The notes: generated by a model from the sequence alone, not told the origin. A stretch of DNA of 64,000 bases from Microbaculum sp051390635 (GCF_051390635.1 NZ_JBPODT010000002.1:1240001-1304000), one strand, 5' to 3'; positions 9,457 to 18,148 are shown, counted from the stretch's first letter. Translations and numbers: made by a program.

Positions 9457-10905
9457 TTATTCCTTGTCGGCCTTCTTGGTACGGCGACGCTTGGGCTTCT
9501 CGTCGTGAGAATGGCCGTGGTCATGCCCGTGGTCATGGTCGTGGTCGTGATGGTCGTGCTCCTCGTCGGGGTCATGGAACAGCTCATCCCGCGACACCGG
9601 CTTCTCCTCGACCTTGGAAAGCTCCAGGATGTAGTCGACGACCTTCTCCTCGAAGATCGGCGCCCTGAGCTCGGCGAGCGCGCCGGGGTTCTTCTGGTAG
9701 TACTCCCAGACCATCTGCTCCTGACCGGGGAACTGGCGCACCCGGTCGACCATCGCCCGGTTCAGTTCCTCTTCGGTCACCTTTATTTCGTTCTTGTCAC
9801 CGATATCTGCAAGGAGCAGGCCCAGTCGCACGCGCCGTTCGGCGATTTTGCGGTAGTCGGCCTTGCTGTCTTCCTCGGTCGAGCCCTCGTCGGCGAAGGT
9901 CTTGCCGGCGCGTTCCAGGTCCTGCGTCACCTGCTGCCAGATCGCCTCGAACTCGCTGTCGACCAGCTTCTCCGGCAGTTCGAACTTGCACGCCTCGTCC
10001 AGCGCGTCGAGCAGCTGGCGCTTGACCTTGCTGCGGGACTGCGTCTCGAAGTCCTTGCCGATCTGCTCGCGCACGGCGTCCTTGACCTTGTCGAGCGATT
10101 CCATGCCGAGCGACTGGGCGAACTCGTCGTCGATCTTGATCTCGCCCGGCGCCTGGATCTCCTTGACCTTGACCTCGAACTCGGCCTCCTTGCCGGCCAG
10201 ATGCTCGGCCTGATAGGCCTCCGGGAACGTCACCTTGACCACGATGTCGCTGCCCGCCTTCACGCCGGTGAGCTGCTCCTCGAACCCGGGAATGAACGAG
10301 TTCGAGCCGAGCTGGATCTGCGCGTCCTGATCGGCACCGCCCTCGAAAGGCTCGCCGTCCAGCTTGCCGAGATAGTCGATGGTCAGCCGGTCGCCGGTTT
10401 CGGACGCCTCGCCGTCCTTGCGCGGCACGAAGGGGCGATTCTGCTCGGCGATCCGCTGGATGCTCTCGTCGACCACCGAATCCTCGACCTTCGCCACTTC
10501 CTTCTCGATCTTGATCTTCGAGAAATCGGGCATCTCGACCGGCGGCAGCACCTCGAACGTCACCGAATAGGCAAGGTCGGCCTTGCCTTCGAGGATCTGC
10601 TCGATCTCGTCCTTGTCCTCTGTCAGCGCGATCTGCGGCTGATAGGCCGGCCGTTCCTCGCGATCGGTGATCGCCTGCTGGCTGGTCTCGTTGACCGCCT
10701 GCTCCAGAACCTCCGCCATGACCGAGCGGCCATAGACGCGCTTCAGATGGGCGATCGGGACCTTGCCCGGCCTGAAACCGCGAATGCGGACACGATCCTT
10801 CAGATCGGTCAGGCGGTCGTTGAGCCGGGTATCCAGATCTCCGGCCGGGATGGTGATGCGGAGCTCGCGCTTGAGCCCTTCGTTGAGAGTTTCTGTGACC
10901 TGCAT
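9457..10905 (-). CDS. tig: Trigger factor (ribosome-associated peptidyl-prolyl isomerase) with histidine-rich tail
   Basis: 482-residue ribosome-bound chaperone. The N-terminal ribosome-binding domain holds the signature GFRPGKVPIAHLKRVYG near residues 43-59, followed by an FKBP-type isomerase domain (GDRLTIDYLGKLDGEPFEGG near 160) and the helical substrate cradle. I chose the ATG at 10905 (MQVTETLNEGL); 37 upstream open codons overlap the tRNA-Leu region and are not family-like. The odd part is the C-terminus: after the normal end come about 25 residues with 11 histidines alternating with Asp/Gly (HDHHDHDHDHGHDHGHSH) and then a basic end (KPKRRRTKKADKE). Such a tail looks able to bind metal ions. 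Confidence 0.96.
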   Translation of the reverse strand: MQVTETLNEGLKRELRITIPAGDLDTRLNDRLTDLKDRVRIRGFRPGKVPIAHLKRVYGRSVMAEVLEQAVNETSQQAITDREERPAYQPQIALTEDKDEIEQILEGKADLAYSVTFEVLPPVEMPDFSKIKIEKEVAKVEDSVVDESIQRIAEQNRPFVPRKDGEASETGDRLTIDYLGKLDGEPFEGGADQDAQIQLGSNSFIPGFEEQLTGVKAGSDIVVKVTFPEAYQAEHLAGKEAEFEVKVKEIQAPGEIKIDDEFAQSLGMESLDKVKDAVREQIGKDFETQSRSKVKRQLLDALDEACKFELPEKLVDSEFEAIWQQVTQDLERAGKTFADEGSTEEDSKADYRKIAERRVRLGLLLADIGDKNEIKVTEEELNRAMVDRVRQFPGQEQMVWEYYQKNPGALAELRAPIFEEKVVDYILELSKVEEKPVSRDELFHDPDEEHDHHDHDHDHGHDHGHSHDEKPKRRRTKKADKE

Positions 10906-10974
10906 GACGTCTCGATCGCCTAACTGCGTTGTCCTGAAGTTCGTGTCGGAGGCGGTACGCGGCCGGAACGGGCC

Positions 10975-11059
10975 TGGTGCGGGCGGAGGGACTTGAACCC
11001 CCACGGCTTGCGCCACGAGAACCTAAATCTCGCGTGTCTACCAGTTCCACCACGCCCGC
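10975..11059 (-). tRNA. tRNA-Leu (anticodon TAG)
   Basis: 85-nt class II tRNA on the minus strand: acceptor GCGGGCG pairs with CGCCCGC, anticodon stem CGAGA/TCTCG holds loop TTTAGGT with anticodon TAG, a long variable arm (TGGCGCAAGCCG) follows, the T loop is TTCAAGT, the discriminator is A and CCA is encoded. It ends 69 nt before tig, on the same strand; a TATAGA box lies about 35 nt upstream. Confidence 0.96.
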
Positions 11060-11236
11060 GAAACGGCCGGCGGGCGGCCCACGCATGGCGGCGGTCTATA
11101 ACACACCGATTCCGACGGACGCCAGCGAAAATGGCCCGAATGTAGGGGAAGCGCCAAATCGACCGTTCTCCCGTTCGGGCCTCCCATTCGGGAACCCGCG
11201 GCGGCGGTGCGGAAGGCCCCCGCCGACACCCGGCCG

Positions 11237-11380
11237 TCAGTCGCGCAGCAGAAACGAGGATAGGACCAGTATGAAGGCGGCCGCGCCGACCAGAAGCAGG
11301 GCTATCGGCTCGGGCCCCGAGGATCGAAGAAGGACGAAGAGGCCGGTCAGTCCCAGTATGGTTACGTGAATCTTACCCAA
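11237..11380 (-). CDS. Small membrane protein, 47 residues
   Basis: Short ORF with a TTG start at 11380, preceded at 8 nt by AGGAG on the minus strand. It is almost entirely hydrophobic: two membrane segments, ILGLTGLFVLL near residues 8-18 and IALLLVGAAAFILVLSSFLL near 26-45, joined by RSSGPEP, ending in RD. The frame is open further upstream but that part is not hydrophobic and lacks a ribosome site. I do not recognise a family. It follows the VWA gene on the same strand (73 nt) and precedes tRNA-Leu. Confidence 0.45.
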   Translation of the reverse strand: MGKIHVTILGLTGLFVLLRSSGPEPIALLLVGAAAFILVLSSFLLRD

Positions 11381-11453
11381 TTTCGAAGCTCCTGTGCCGG
11401 CCGGGGACAAGACGCTCCCTGCCGGCAGGACCTTCGCAACGGCCGTGCCGATC

Positions 11454-13055
11454 CTATTTCGCGATCCGCAGTTTGGAGATTCGCGTGGCGATTTCCTTGA
11501 ACACGGCGTCGAGCGTCGAGGTGCTGGGCGAGTCATAGTACATGTCGGACTGGGTCGCGCAGTTGCGCATCAGCGTTTTCGTGGACTCGCTGGGATCTCC
11601 GAACGTGATGGTGAAAAGATCGATCCTCTCGTCCTTCACCGCGTCACAGGCTTCCTCGGTCCGATTATCCATTTCGGCCTTGTAGGTCGAGCTTCTCGTT
11701 GTATCGATAAGCCGTCCCGACTTCGCAAATCCCCAGGCACCGAAGTAACTGTTGTTCTCGCCGCTCGAGCTCGAACCGACGCCAGGTCCGGTATTATCGC
11801 CGTCGGTAAGCAAGATGATGACCTTGTGATGGTTTACGGTTGCGTACGGCTTGCCTTCCGAAAAAGGTTCCGCCGGAGAAACAACCCTCAACCCCCAAAT
11901 CAGACCTTCGGCAATGTTCGTATATCCGGCCGCCTTCATGTCATCCAAAGCATTGGTGACCGTGGATTTCCTGTTGGTTAGAGGCGTGATGGGATTGGCC
12001 GTGCAGCCGAAATTCGGGCCAGCGAAACCGAGATCCCTGGATAAGTGCCTGTCGTCGGCCGTAACGTTGTTCTTGTATTTGCTTATGTTTTCCTGCCGAA
12101 CGACATCAGGCTCGCTCTCGTCGATATCGTCGTCGAGATAGGAATTCACATACTCGCCCTCGTATCGGCGGCAGCGACCATCGCGCCGATATGATGTGCA
12201 AACCCGATCGGGCTCGTCGGGCGCGAAATACGGCACGAACAGCGTCTCCGGATTGGCGCTGGACGCCTCCGTATCCCTGATGTCGAGCGGGTAGGCCCGC
12301 GCCTCGACGCAACCGCCCCAATTCACATTCCGGATGCGGTCGTATAGATCGAAACGGGTCAGATTCTGGTTCTTCATCGCCGTCTCGTCGAAATTGTCGT
12401 AGTGGAGCGGATTCAGGCCATCCGTATCCATCCATGACGCATTCGCGTAGGCTGTCCCCACATTCACGGCGTGCGAGAATGGCACCAACGCCATGTCCAG
12501 AAGCGGATGGACCGTCGTTTCGCCGAAGAGATTGTCGACCAGCGTTTCGGCCGCGTCTTTCAGCGCCTCGATCTTCGACCCATCCATCGAGCCCGTGTTG
12601 TCGAGCACCAGGACGACCTCGAAGGAGTCCTCGGAGCGCACGATCTCGGAATCGACGTTGGCGGGCAGGAATTCCACGCCGGCGAGATGCATGATGTAGG
12701 TCTCGACATCGGCCTTGGCGGCGAGGTTGATCTTGTCGGCGGACGCGACGGTCTTCAACTGCTTGATCGTGATGCCCGCGCCCTCACGGAAATTCTCGCG
12801 GAAGACTTGAGCGGCGAGCTCGTCGATTTCGTCCTGCGACATCGTGTCGACCTGATGGGCAAGCATGAGGCCGGTCGCGTCGAGCGCCGTCTGAATGCGG
12901 GCACGCGCCGCATTGTAGCGGCCATAGTCGAGGGCTGAGCCGACCGCCAGAATGATCGGCAGCAGTGCAAACGCGAAGATGATGCCGACGTTGCCGCGCG
13001 CATCCGTGAAAAACGTCCGTTTGCGGTTCCTGACCGCGTTTGACCAGAACGGCAT
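11454..13055 (-). CDS. TadG-like pilus-assembly-type protein with von Willebrand factor A domain
   Basis: 533-residue membrane-anchored protein. Residues about 20-46 (RGNVGIIFAFALLPIILAVG) are the TadE/TadG N-terminal signature with a single membrane helix, so the bulk faces the periplasm. The rest is a VWA domain: the MIDAS motif is D152-N-T-G-S156, with a second metal-site loop LLTDGDNTGP further on. In Hyphomicrobiales such proteins belong to tight-adherence (Flp pilus) systems, but no other tad gene is near, so the exact role is unknown. The ATG at 13055 is the only sensible start. The 110 bases upstream are AT-rich and likely hold the promoter. Confidence 0.85.
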   Translation of the reverse strand: MPFWSNAVRNRKRTFFTDARGNVGIIFAFALLPIILAVGSALDYGRYNAARARIQTALDATGLMLAHQVDTMSQDEIDELAAQVFRENFREGAGITIKQLKTVASADKINLAAKADVETYIMHLAGVEFLPANVDSEIVRSEDSFEVVLVLDNTGSMDGSKIEALKDAAETLVDNLFGETTVHPLLDMALVPFSHAVNVGTAYANASWMDTDGLNPLHYDNFDETAMKNQNLTRFDLYDRIRNVNWGGCVEARAYPLDIRDTEASSANPETLFVPYFAPDEPDRVCTSYRRDGRCRRYEGEYVNSYLDDDIDESEPDVVRQENISKYKNNVTADDRHLSRDLGFAGPNFGCTANPITPLTNRKSTVTNALDDMKAAGYTNIAEGLIWGLRVVSPAEPFSEGKPYATVNHHKVIILLTDGDNTGPGVGSSSSGENNSYFGAWGFAKSGRLIDTTRSSTYKAEMDNRTEEACDAVKDERIDLFTITFGDPSESTKTLMRNCATQSDMYYDSPSTSTLDAVFKEIATRISKLRIAK

Positions 13056-13167
13056 TGTTTGCGCCTTCCCTGTTGAGACAGGAATTGTTTTGCCCTTGCC
13101 GCTCTGGTTACCGCAGGGGAATTAAATCTCTATTGAAAATTTGAGTTAATGTCCGTGCACTATAATT

Positions 13168-14646
13168 TTAGGCGAATTCGGCAAGCACAGCGGGCAATCG
13201 TTCGCTTAGATCCTCGGCGATGAGTCCCGGCCCGAAATCGCACGCCACCGCCCCGTGCAGCCAGACCGCGGCCGCCGCGGCCTCGAAGGCCGGCATCGTC
13301 TGCGCGAGCAGCCCCACTGCCATCCCCGAGAGAACGTCTCCCGAACCGGCCGTGGCGAGCCAGGCCGGCGCGTCCGCATTGATCGCGGCACGTCCGTCCG
13401 GGGCCGCGACGACAGTATCCGCCCCTTTGAGAACGATCACAGCGCCGCTCGTTCTGGCCGCTGCGCGGGCCCTTTCGAGGCGCGTGTCCCCCGCCTTGAT
13501 GTCGGCGTCCTTGAACAGCCTGCGGAATTCCCCCTCGTGCGGCGTCAGCACGACGGGACGGTCGGCATCCGCTGAAATCGCCCGGAACAGCTGTGCCGGC
13601 TCGTCGGCGAAACAGGTCAGCGCGTCGGCGTCGAGCACGACGGGACGTCGGGCTCCGAGTGTGACCTGCACCCGGCGACGCGTTTCCTCGTTGACGCCGG
13701 CCGCCGGACCGATCAGCACCGCGTTGCGGCGCGCGTCCTCGAGCGCGCGCGCCAGCCCCGCCACACCTTCAGCCTCGGTCAACATCACGGCGGTGAGATG
13801 GGCGGCATTCGACGGGAGCGCGGCGGTGGGACTTGCGACGGTAACGAGCCCGGCACCGATGCGCAGGGCCGCGCGGGCGGACAGACGCGCCGCGCCGGTG
13901 TTCCAGGGCCCGCCACTCACCACCAGGGCGTGGCCGCGATCGTATTTGTGGCTCTGTGGACGCGGGCGCGGCAGGCGATCCCCCCACAATCGCGGCCCGT
14001 TCGCGTATGTTTCGGGGGCGATTTCCCCCAGGACGCCGTCTTCGATGCCGATTTGGGCCAGTTTCAGCTCGCCGCAGAGTTCGCGCCCCGGCAACAGAAG
14101 ATGCCCCGGCTTGAGGCGGAAGAAGGTGACGGTTCGCGTCGCCCGCACCGCAATGCCGCGGATTTCGCCGCTGGTCCCGTCGACGCCCGAGGGCACGTCG
14201 ACGGCCACGACCGGCAATCCCGACCGGTTGACCGCCTCGACAACCGCCGCGACGGGCCCCTCGATCGGCCTGGACAGCCCCGCGCCGAACAGTGCGTCGA
14301 CGATGACCCCGACATTCCCGATGGTGTCGGCCGACAGCGGCTCGACCGCGCCGGTCCAGCGCGCCGCCATTTCGGCGGCATCGCCCGTGAGCCGCGACGG
14401 ATCGCCCAGCGACGCGACGCGGACCCTGCGGCCGGCCGCCGCCAGATGCCGCGCGGCGACGAAACCGTCGCCGCCGTTGTTTCCCGGACCGCACAGGACC
14501 AGCACCTCGCGACCCCGGTTCAGTGCTAGGGTCGCGGCCGCGACCGCGCGGCCCGCGTTCTCCATCAAAATTTCGGCGGGAACACCGGCTTCGATTGTCA
14601 GGCGGTCGGCGTTCGCCATCTGCCCGGTCGTGAGCAACTCGTTCAC
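13168..14646 (-). CDS. nnr: Bifunctional NAD(P)H-hydrate epimerase / ADP-dependent NAD(P)H-hydrate dehydratase
   Basis: 492-residue metabolite-repair enzyme that restores damaged NADHX/NADPHX. The N-terminal YjeF_N epimerase domain (about 1-215) has GPGNNGGDGFVAARHL, and the C-terminal carbohydrate-kinase-like dehydratase domain (about 230-485) has SGGPWNTGAARL, LTPHEGEFRRL and the nucleotide-binding end ATAGSGDVLSGM. I chose the GTG at 14646 because GGAGG stands 6 nt before it; the frame remains open upstream but reads into the glnB promoter region. It is divergent from glnB. In many proteobacteria these two genes are neighbours. Confidence 0.94.
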   Translation of the reverse strand: MNELLTTGQMANADRLTIEAGVPAEILMENAGRAVAAATLALNRGREVLVLCGPGNNGGDGFVAARHLAAAGRRVRVASLGDPSRLTGDAAEMAARWTGAVEPLSADTIGNVGVIVDALFGAGLSRPIEGPVAAVVEAVNRSGLPVVAVDVPSGVDGTSGEIRGIAVRATRTVTFFRLKPGHLLLPGRELCGELKLAQIGIEDGVLGEIAPETYANGPRLWGDRLPRPRPQSHKYDRGHALVVSGGPWNTGAARLSARAALRIGAGLVTVASPTAALPSNAAHLTAVMLTEAEGVAGLARALEDARRNAVLIGPAAGVNEETRRRVQVTLGARRPVVLDADALTCFADEPAQLFRAISADADRPVVLTPHEGEFRRLFKDADIKAGDTRLERARAAARTSGAVIVLKGADTVVAAPDGRAAINADAPAWLATAGSGDVLSGMAVGLLAQTMPAFEAAAAAVWLHGAVACDFGPGLIAEDLSERLPAVLAEFA

Positions 14647-14794
14647 CCGACACCTCCGAGGAGACACATCGGCTTGACCAATTCTTGTGCGATTGCCTGT
14701 TTTTTCATCCCACATTTCCGGAGTAGAATGCCCGTTTCACGGGCACCCTTTCACATCCCCTTGAAAACACGCCGTAATTCCGACTACGCGGATT

Positions 14795-14810
14795 TGGCAC
14801 AAGCCATGCT
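14795..14810 (+). promoter_or_regulatory. Sigma-54 (RpoN) promoter of glnB-glnA
   Basis: TGGCAC-AAGCC-ATGCT matches the -24/-12 consensus TGGCAC-N5-TTGCW with one mismatch at a weak position; the invariant GG and GC are exactly 10 bp apart. It lies 58 nt upstream of the glnB ATG, predicting a start of transcription near 14821. Nitrogen control through NtrC is expected from knowledge of this operon in alphaproteobacteria. Confidence 0.8.
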
Positions 14811-14867
14811 AACCGAAAGCCGGGCATCCTTCCGATCAGGAAGCCCCACGCTAGGAGTCACGTCCAG

Positions 14868-15206
14868 ATGAAAAAAATCGAGGCTATCATCAAGCCGTTC
14901 AAACTCGACGAGGTAAAGGAGGCGCTCCAGGAAGTGGGGCTGCAAGGCATTACCGTAACCGAAGCCAAGGGGTTCGGTCGCCAGAAAGGCCACACGGAGC
15001 TCTACCGGGGCGCCGAATATGTCGTCGATTTCCTGCCGAAGGTGAAGGTCGAGGTCGTCCTCGGCGACGACCAGATCGACAAGGCTGTGGAAGCCATCCA
15101 GAAGGCGGCGCAAACGGGCCGCATCGGCGACGGCAAGATCTTCATTTCGACCATCGAGGACGCCATCCGCATCCGCACCGGAGAGCGCGGCGTGGACGCG
15201 ATCTGA
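14868..15206 (+). CDS. glnB: Nitrogen regulatory protein P-II
   Basis: 112-residue trimeric signal protein that senses 2-oxoglutarate and ATP/ADP and controls GlnE, NtrB and other targets. The T-loop is intact, with the uridylylation site Tyr51 in YRGAEYVVDFLPK; the C-terminal signature GDGKIFISTIEDAIRIRTGE is present. Its place directly before glnA (120 nt) and the sigma-54 promoter argue for GlnB rather than GlnK, which usually precedes amtB. The ATG at 14868 starts MKKIEAIIKPFKL, the invariant beginning. Confidence 0.96.
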   Translation: MKKIEAIIKPFKLDEVKEALQEVGLQGITVTEAKGFGRQKGHTELYRGAEYVVDFLPKVKVEVVLGDDQIDKAVEAIQKAAQTGRIGDGKIFISTIEDAIRIRTGERGVDAI

Positions 15207-15326
15207 TCGGAGGAACCGGCGCCCGATCGGGGTCGAACCGCGTTTCGCGAGAGTTCGGACCACGAGCAACGGCGCCAAATCCCAACCAGACCCCAGGATC
15301 CAGCTGAAAAATTAAGAGGTAGTCAC

Positions 15327-16736
15327 ATGGCTGAAGCTAAGTCCGTTCTCAAGTCGATCAAAGAGAACGACGTCAAGTTCGTCGACCTGCGGTTCACCGA
15401 CCCGCGGGGCAAGATGCAGCACGTCACGATGGACATCGCCGTCGTCGATGAGGAAATGTTCGCCGAGGGCGTCATGTTCGACGGCTCGTCGATCGCCGGC
15501 TGGAAGGCGATCAACGAGTCCGACATGACCCTGATGCCCGATCCCGAGACGGCGCATCTCGACCCGTTCTTCGCCGCGCCCACGCTCGCCATCATGTGCG
15601 ATGTCCTGGAGCCGTCGACGGGCGAGGCCTATGACCGCGACCCGCGCTCGACCGCCCGGAAGGCCGAGGCCTATCTGAAGCAGACCAAGATCGGCGACAC
15701 CTGCTTCGTCGGCCCGGAGGCCGAGTTCTTCGTGTTCGACGACGTCCGCTTCTCGGTCAGCCCCTTCAACACCGGCTTCGCCATCGACTCATCGGAGCTG
15801 CCGTCGAACACCGGCACCGAGTATGAGGCCGGCAACCTCGGCCACCGGCCGCGCACCAAGGGCGGCTACTTCCCGGTTCCGCCGGTCGACTCCGCCCAGG
15901 ACATGCGGTCCGAGATGCTCTCGGTCATGGCCTCCATGGGCGTTTCCGTCGAGAAGCACCACCACGAGGTTGGCGCGGCCCAGCACGAACTCGGCATGAA
16001 GTTCGACACGCTGACGCGCAACGCCGACAAGATGCAGATCTACAAGTACGTGGTGCATCAGGTCGCCAACGCCTACGGCAAGTCGGCCACCTTCATGCCG
16101 AAGCCGATCTTCGGCGACAACGGCTCCGGCATGCACGTTCACCAGTCGATCTGGAAGAGCGGCAAGCCGGTCTTCGCCGGCAAGAAGTACGCCGGCCTGT
16201 CGGAGCAGTGCCTCTACTACATCGGCGGCATCCTGAAGCACGCCAAGGCCATCAACGCCTTCACCAACCCGCTGACCAACTCCTACAAGCGGCTGGTGCC
16301 GGGCTACGAGGCGCCGGTGCTCCTCGCCTATTCGGCGCGGAACCGCTCGGCCAGCTGCCGCATTCCGGTCGCCTCCTCGCCGAAGGCCAAGCGCGTCGAG
16401 ATCCGCTTCCCCGATCCGGGCGCGAACCCCTATCTGTGCTTCGCCGCCCTGTTGATGGCCGGCCTGGACGGCATCAAGAACAAGATCGATCCCGGCGAGG
16501 CGATGGACAAAAACCTCTACGACCTGCCGCCGGAGGAGCTGAAGGAAATTCCGACGGTGGCCGCCAGCCTGCGCGAGGCGCTTGCCTCGCTCGACGGCGA
16601 CCGGGACTTCCTGAAGGCCGGCGGTGTGTTCTCCGACGACCAGATCGACGCGTATATCGAACTGAAGATGGATGAGGTGATGGCGTTCGAGATGACGCCG
16701 CATCCGGTCGAGTTCGACCTCTACTACAGCGTGTGA
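15327..16736 (+). CDS. glnA: Glutamine synthetase, type I
   Basis: 469-residue dodecameric enzyme making glutamine from glutamate, ammonia and ATP. The N-terminal beta-grasp has VKFVDLRFTDPRGKMQH, the ATP/metal region has EVGAAQHELGMKFD and GDNGSGMHVHQSIWK, and the adenylylation site is the Tyr in KNLYDLPPEE near residue 398, so it is a GSI-beta enzyme controlled by GlnE. AGAGGT is 8 nt before the ATG. It follows glnB under the same sigma-54 promoter and ends in a strong terminator. Confidence 0.97.
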   Translation: MAEAKSVLKSIKENDVKFVDLRFTDPRGKMQHVTMDIAVVDEEMFAEGVMFDGSSIAGWKAINESDMTLMPDPETAHLDPFFAAPTLAIMCDVLEPSTGEAYDRDPRSTARKAEAYLKQTKIGDTCFVGPEAEFFVFDDVRFSVSPFNTGFAIDSSELPSNTGTEYEAGNLGHRPRTKGGYFPVPPVDSAQDMRSEMLSVMASMGVSVEKHHHEVGAAQHELGMKFDTLTRNADKMQIYKYVVHQVANAYGKSATFMPKPIFGDNGSGMHVHQSIWKSGKPVFAGKKYAGLSEQCLYYIGGILKHAKAINAFTNPLTNSYKRLVPGYEAPVLLAYSARNRSASCRIPVASSPKAKRVEIRFPDPGANPYLCFAALLMAGLDGIKNKIDPGEAMDKNLYDLPPEELKEIPTVAASLREALASLDGDRDFLKAGGVFSDDQIDAYIELKMDEVMAFEMTPHPVEFDLYYSV

Positions 16737-16766
16737 CGACCGGCCGCGAGGCAACACAAAAACGCG

Positions 16767-16796
16767 ACGGGGCGGCCTTGCCGCCCCGTTTTTTTT
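16767..16796 (+). terminator. Rho-independent terminator of glnBA
   Basis: ACGGGGCGGC/GCCGCCCCGT stem with a 3-nt loop and a run of eight T. It begins 31 nt after the glnA stop codon. Confidence 0.93.
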
Positions 16797-17159
16797 GCGA
16801 TCCCGCCCGCTACGCATTCCGGGAAAACGCGGAAAAGACCGGGATATCGTCACCGGACTGTCAAACGAACCCGCTAGGTTGCCCGTGGGATTGCAGCACC
16901 GGTGGTCGTGGCGCCCGGATTCTCCTCCCCGAGTCCCGCGGACTTCATCAGCCAAGGCTTGCCCCCGCCCCTGCGCGCAAGCCGATCGCGCCGCCGCCCG
17001 AGGCCGTCCCGCGTTGTAGCCTTTCAACAGGGCCGCCCCGCCTGGGGCTGCCCTTTTTTTGCCTGTCGATGGACAATCCGTCCGGCGCGCAAGTCGGTAT
17101 TGACACCTGCCCCAGCGAGGCGCAGACTTTATTCAAATCCGGAAAGGAGGTCTAAGACA

Positions 17160-17201
17160 ATGAGTCCGCCGACCCGATTTTCGCCGTTTCTACCGCAGTA
17201 G
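17160..17201 (+). CDS. Possible 13-residue leader peptide (MSPPTRFSPFLPQ)
   Basis: ATG at 17160 preceded by AAAGGAGGT, a near-perfect anti-Shine-Dalgarno match, with a 9-nt spacer (GGAGGT to ATG). The 13-codon ORF is rich in Pro and Phe. Its last codons and the TAG stop lie inside the hairpin at 17183-17216, the arrangement expected of a leader peptide whose translation controls RNA folding. No classical gene follows for 430 nt, so it may be a relic or act on a non-coding RNA. It is also possible that the strong ribosome site is chance. Confidence 0.3.
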   Translation: MSPPTRFSPFLPQ

Positions 17202-17216
17202 ACAGATAGAAACGGC
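17183..17216 (+). promoter_or_regulatory. 10-bp RNA hairpin overlapping the leader-like ORF
   Basis: GCCGTTTCTA (17183-17192) and TAGAAACGGC (17207-17216) pair perfectly around a 14-nt loop that contains the stop codon of the 13-codon ORF. There is no T-run after it, so it is not a plain terminator. Confidence 0.45.
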
Positions 17217-17406
17217 CATCCCAACCGACAATTGAATCCATGCTTCGAGCGCTGGAGTGTTTCCGGTGGGCATGCGGAGGCACGAGCCCGATCGGAAGCT
17301 CCGCGCGATTACACGGATCTCGACAAGAGACCGAATACCGGCGTCTTGCGTCTGCCCATGAGAGACGAAGCGCACCAGCAATGGCTCCGTAGCCGAAAGC
17401 GCGGGG

Positions 17407-17462
17407 CCATTGTCTTTGGAGAGGGCCCATTGTCTTCAGAGAGGGCATTGTCGTCAGGAGGC
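17407..17462 (+). repeat. Three imperfect 16-20 bp direct repeats
   Basis: Successive units beginning CCATTGTCTTTGGAGAGGG, CCCATTGTCTTCAGAGAGGG and CATTGTCGTCAGGAGG lie head to tail at 17407-17425, 17426-17445 and 17446-17462. They are outside any gene. Confidence 0.6.
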
Positions 17463-17637
17463 ATCGTCTCCAGGGATTGTCCTCTTTTAGGGCCCATAGC
17501 CTTTCGGAGCCCGACACCCTTCCCTGCCACCAGTCCTTTACCTGCCGCGCGAAATCGACGCCCGGCCGGCCTGCGGACAATCCACGGTGTTTGCTCTATG
17601 GTCCACGGCCTAATATTCGACGAAGCAGGCGCTCCCG

Positions 17638-18030
17638 ATGCTCCGTGGCCTGAACTGGATCCTTTTTGTTGCCGGCCTGGCGCTGGTCGCGGTCTCGATC
17701 ATCAGCGAGACGGACACCGGCATCGGCGTCTTCCTGATACCGGCCGTCGGTTTCTTTGTCGCTTTTGCGTTCGTGCCCTACGTCGCCTTCGGCGTTCTCA
17801 ACAGACGGCTTACCCGGACGGTCCCGCTGGCGATCTGCACTCTGGGACTGCTGGGCCTGTCCGCCTTCTGGGTCTGGGGCTTCGGCGGTGCCTTCTGGTG
17901 GAACGAGAATCCCGACGCGCAGGATGCCCTCATCCTCGTCGTCCTTCCCGCCTACATGATCGCGGCGACAGGCGCCCTCGCTCTTGGCGCCTGGGTGCTG
18001 GAACGCTATCTGACGTTCCGAACCACTTGA
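17638..18030 (+). CDS. Hypothetical integral membrane protein, four helices
   Basis: 130-residue protein with four predicted membrane segments (about 5-22, 29-51, 61-80 and 97-120). The cytoplasmic-looking loop carries NRRLTRT between helices 2 and 3, and the segment between helices 3 and 4 is Trp-rich (FWVWGFGGAFWWNENPD). I do not recognise a family. It lies 118 nt upstream of parE on the same strand and may share its transcript. Strong GC3 bias supports a real gene. Confidence 0.7.
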   Translation: MLRGLNWILFVAGLALVAVSIISETDTGIGVFLIPAVGFFVAFAFVPYVAFGVLNRRLTRTVPLAICTLGLLGLSAFWVWGFGGAFWWNENPDAQDALILVVLPAYMIAATGALALGAWVLERYLTFRTT

Positions 18031-18148
18031 GTCACGCTTGAACGCGGTCGATTCGGCGCCGGCGAAATGGCACAATCGCAGTTGATTCGCCGACCGCTTC
18101 GTCGATTGCGGCAAATCCCTTACCGAAACCGCTTTCTACAAACGGACC

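Larger units (their letters stand above)
16797..17637. other. Long intergenic region with a possible leader element and short repeats
   Basis: About 840 bases without a normal gene between the glnA terminator and the membrane protein at 17638. The codon bias of true genes is absent in all six frames. It contains the 13-codon ORF and hairpin at 17160-17216 and three imperfect 20-bp repeats at 17407-17462, listed separately. I see no tRNA or recognisable RNA family. Confidence 0.5.
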
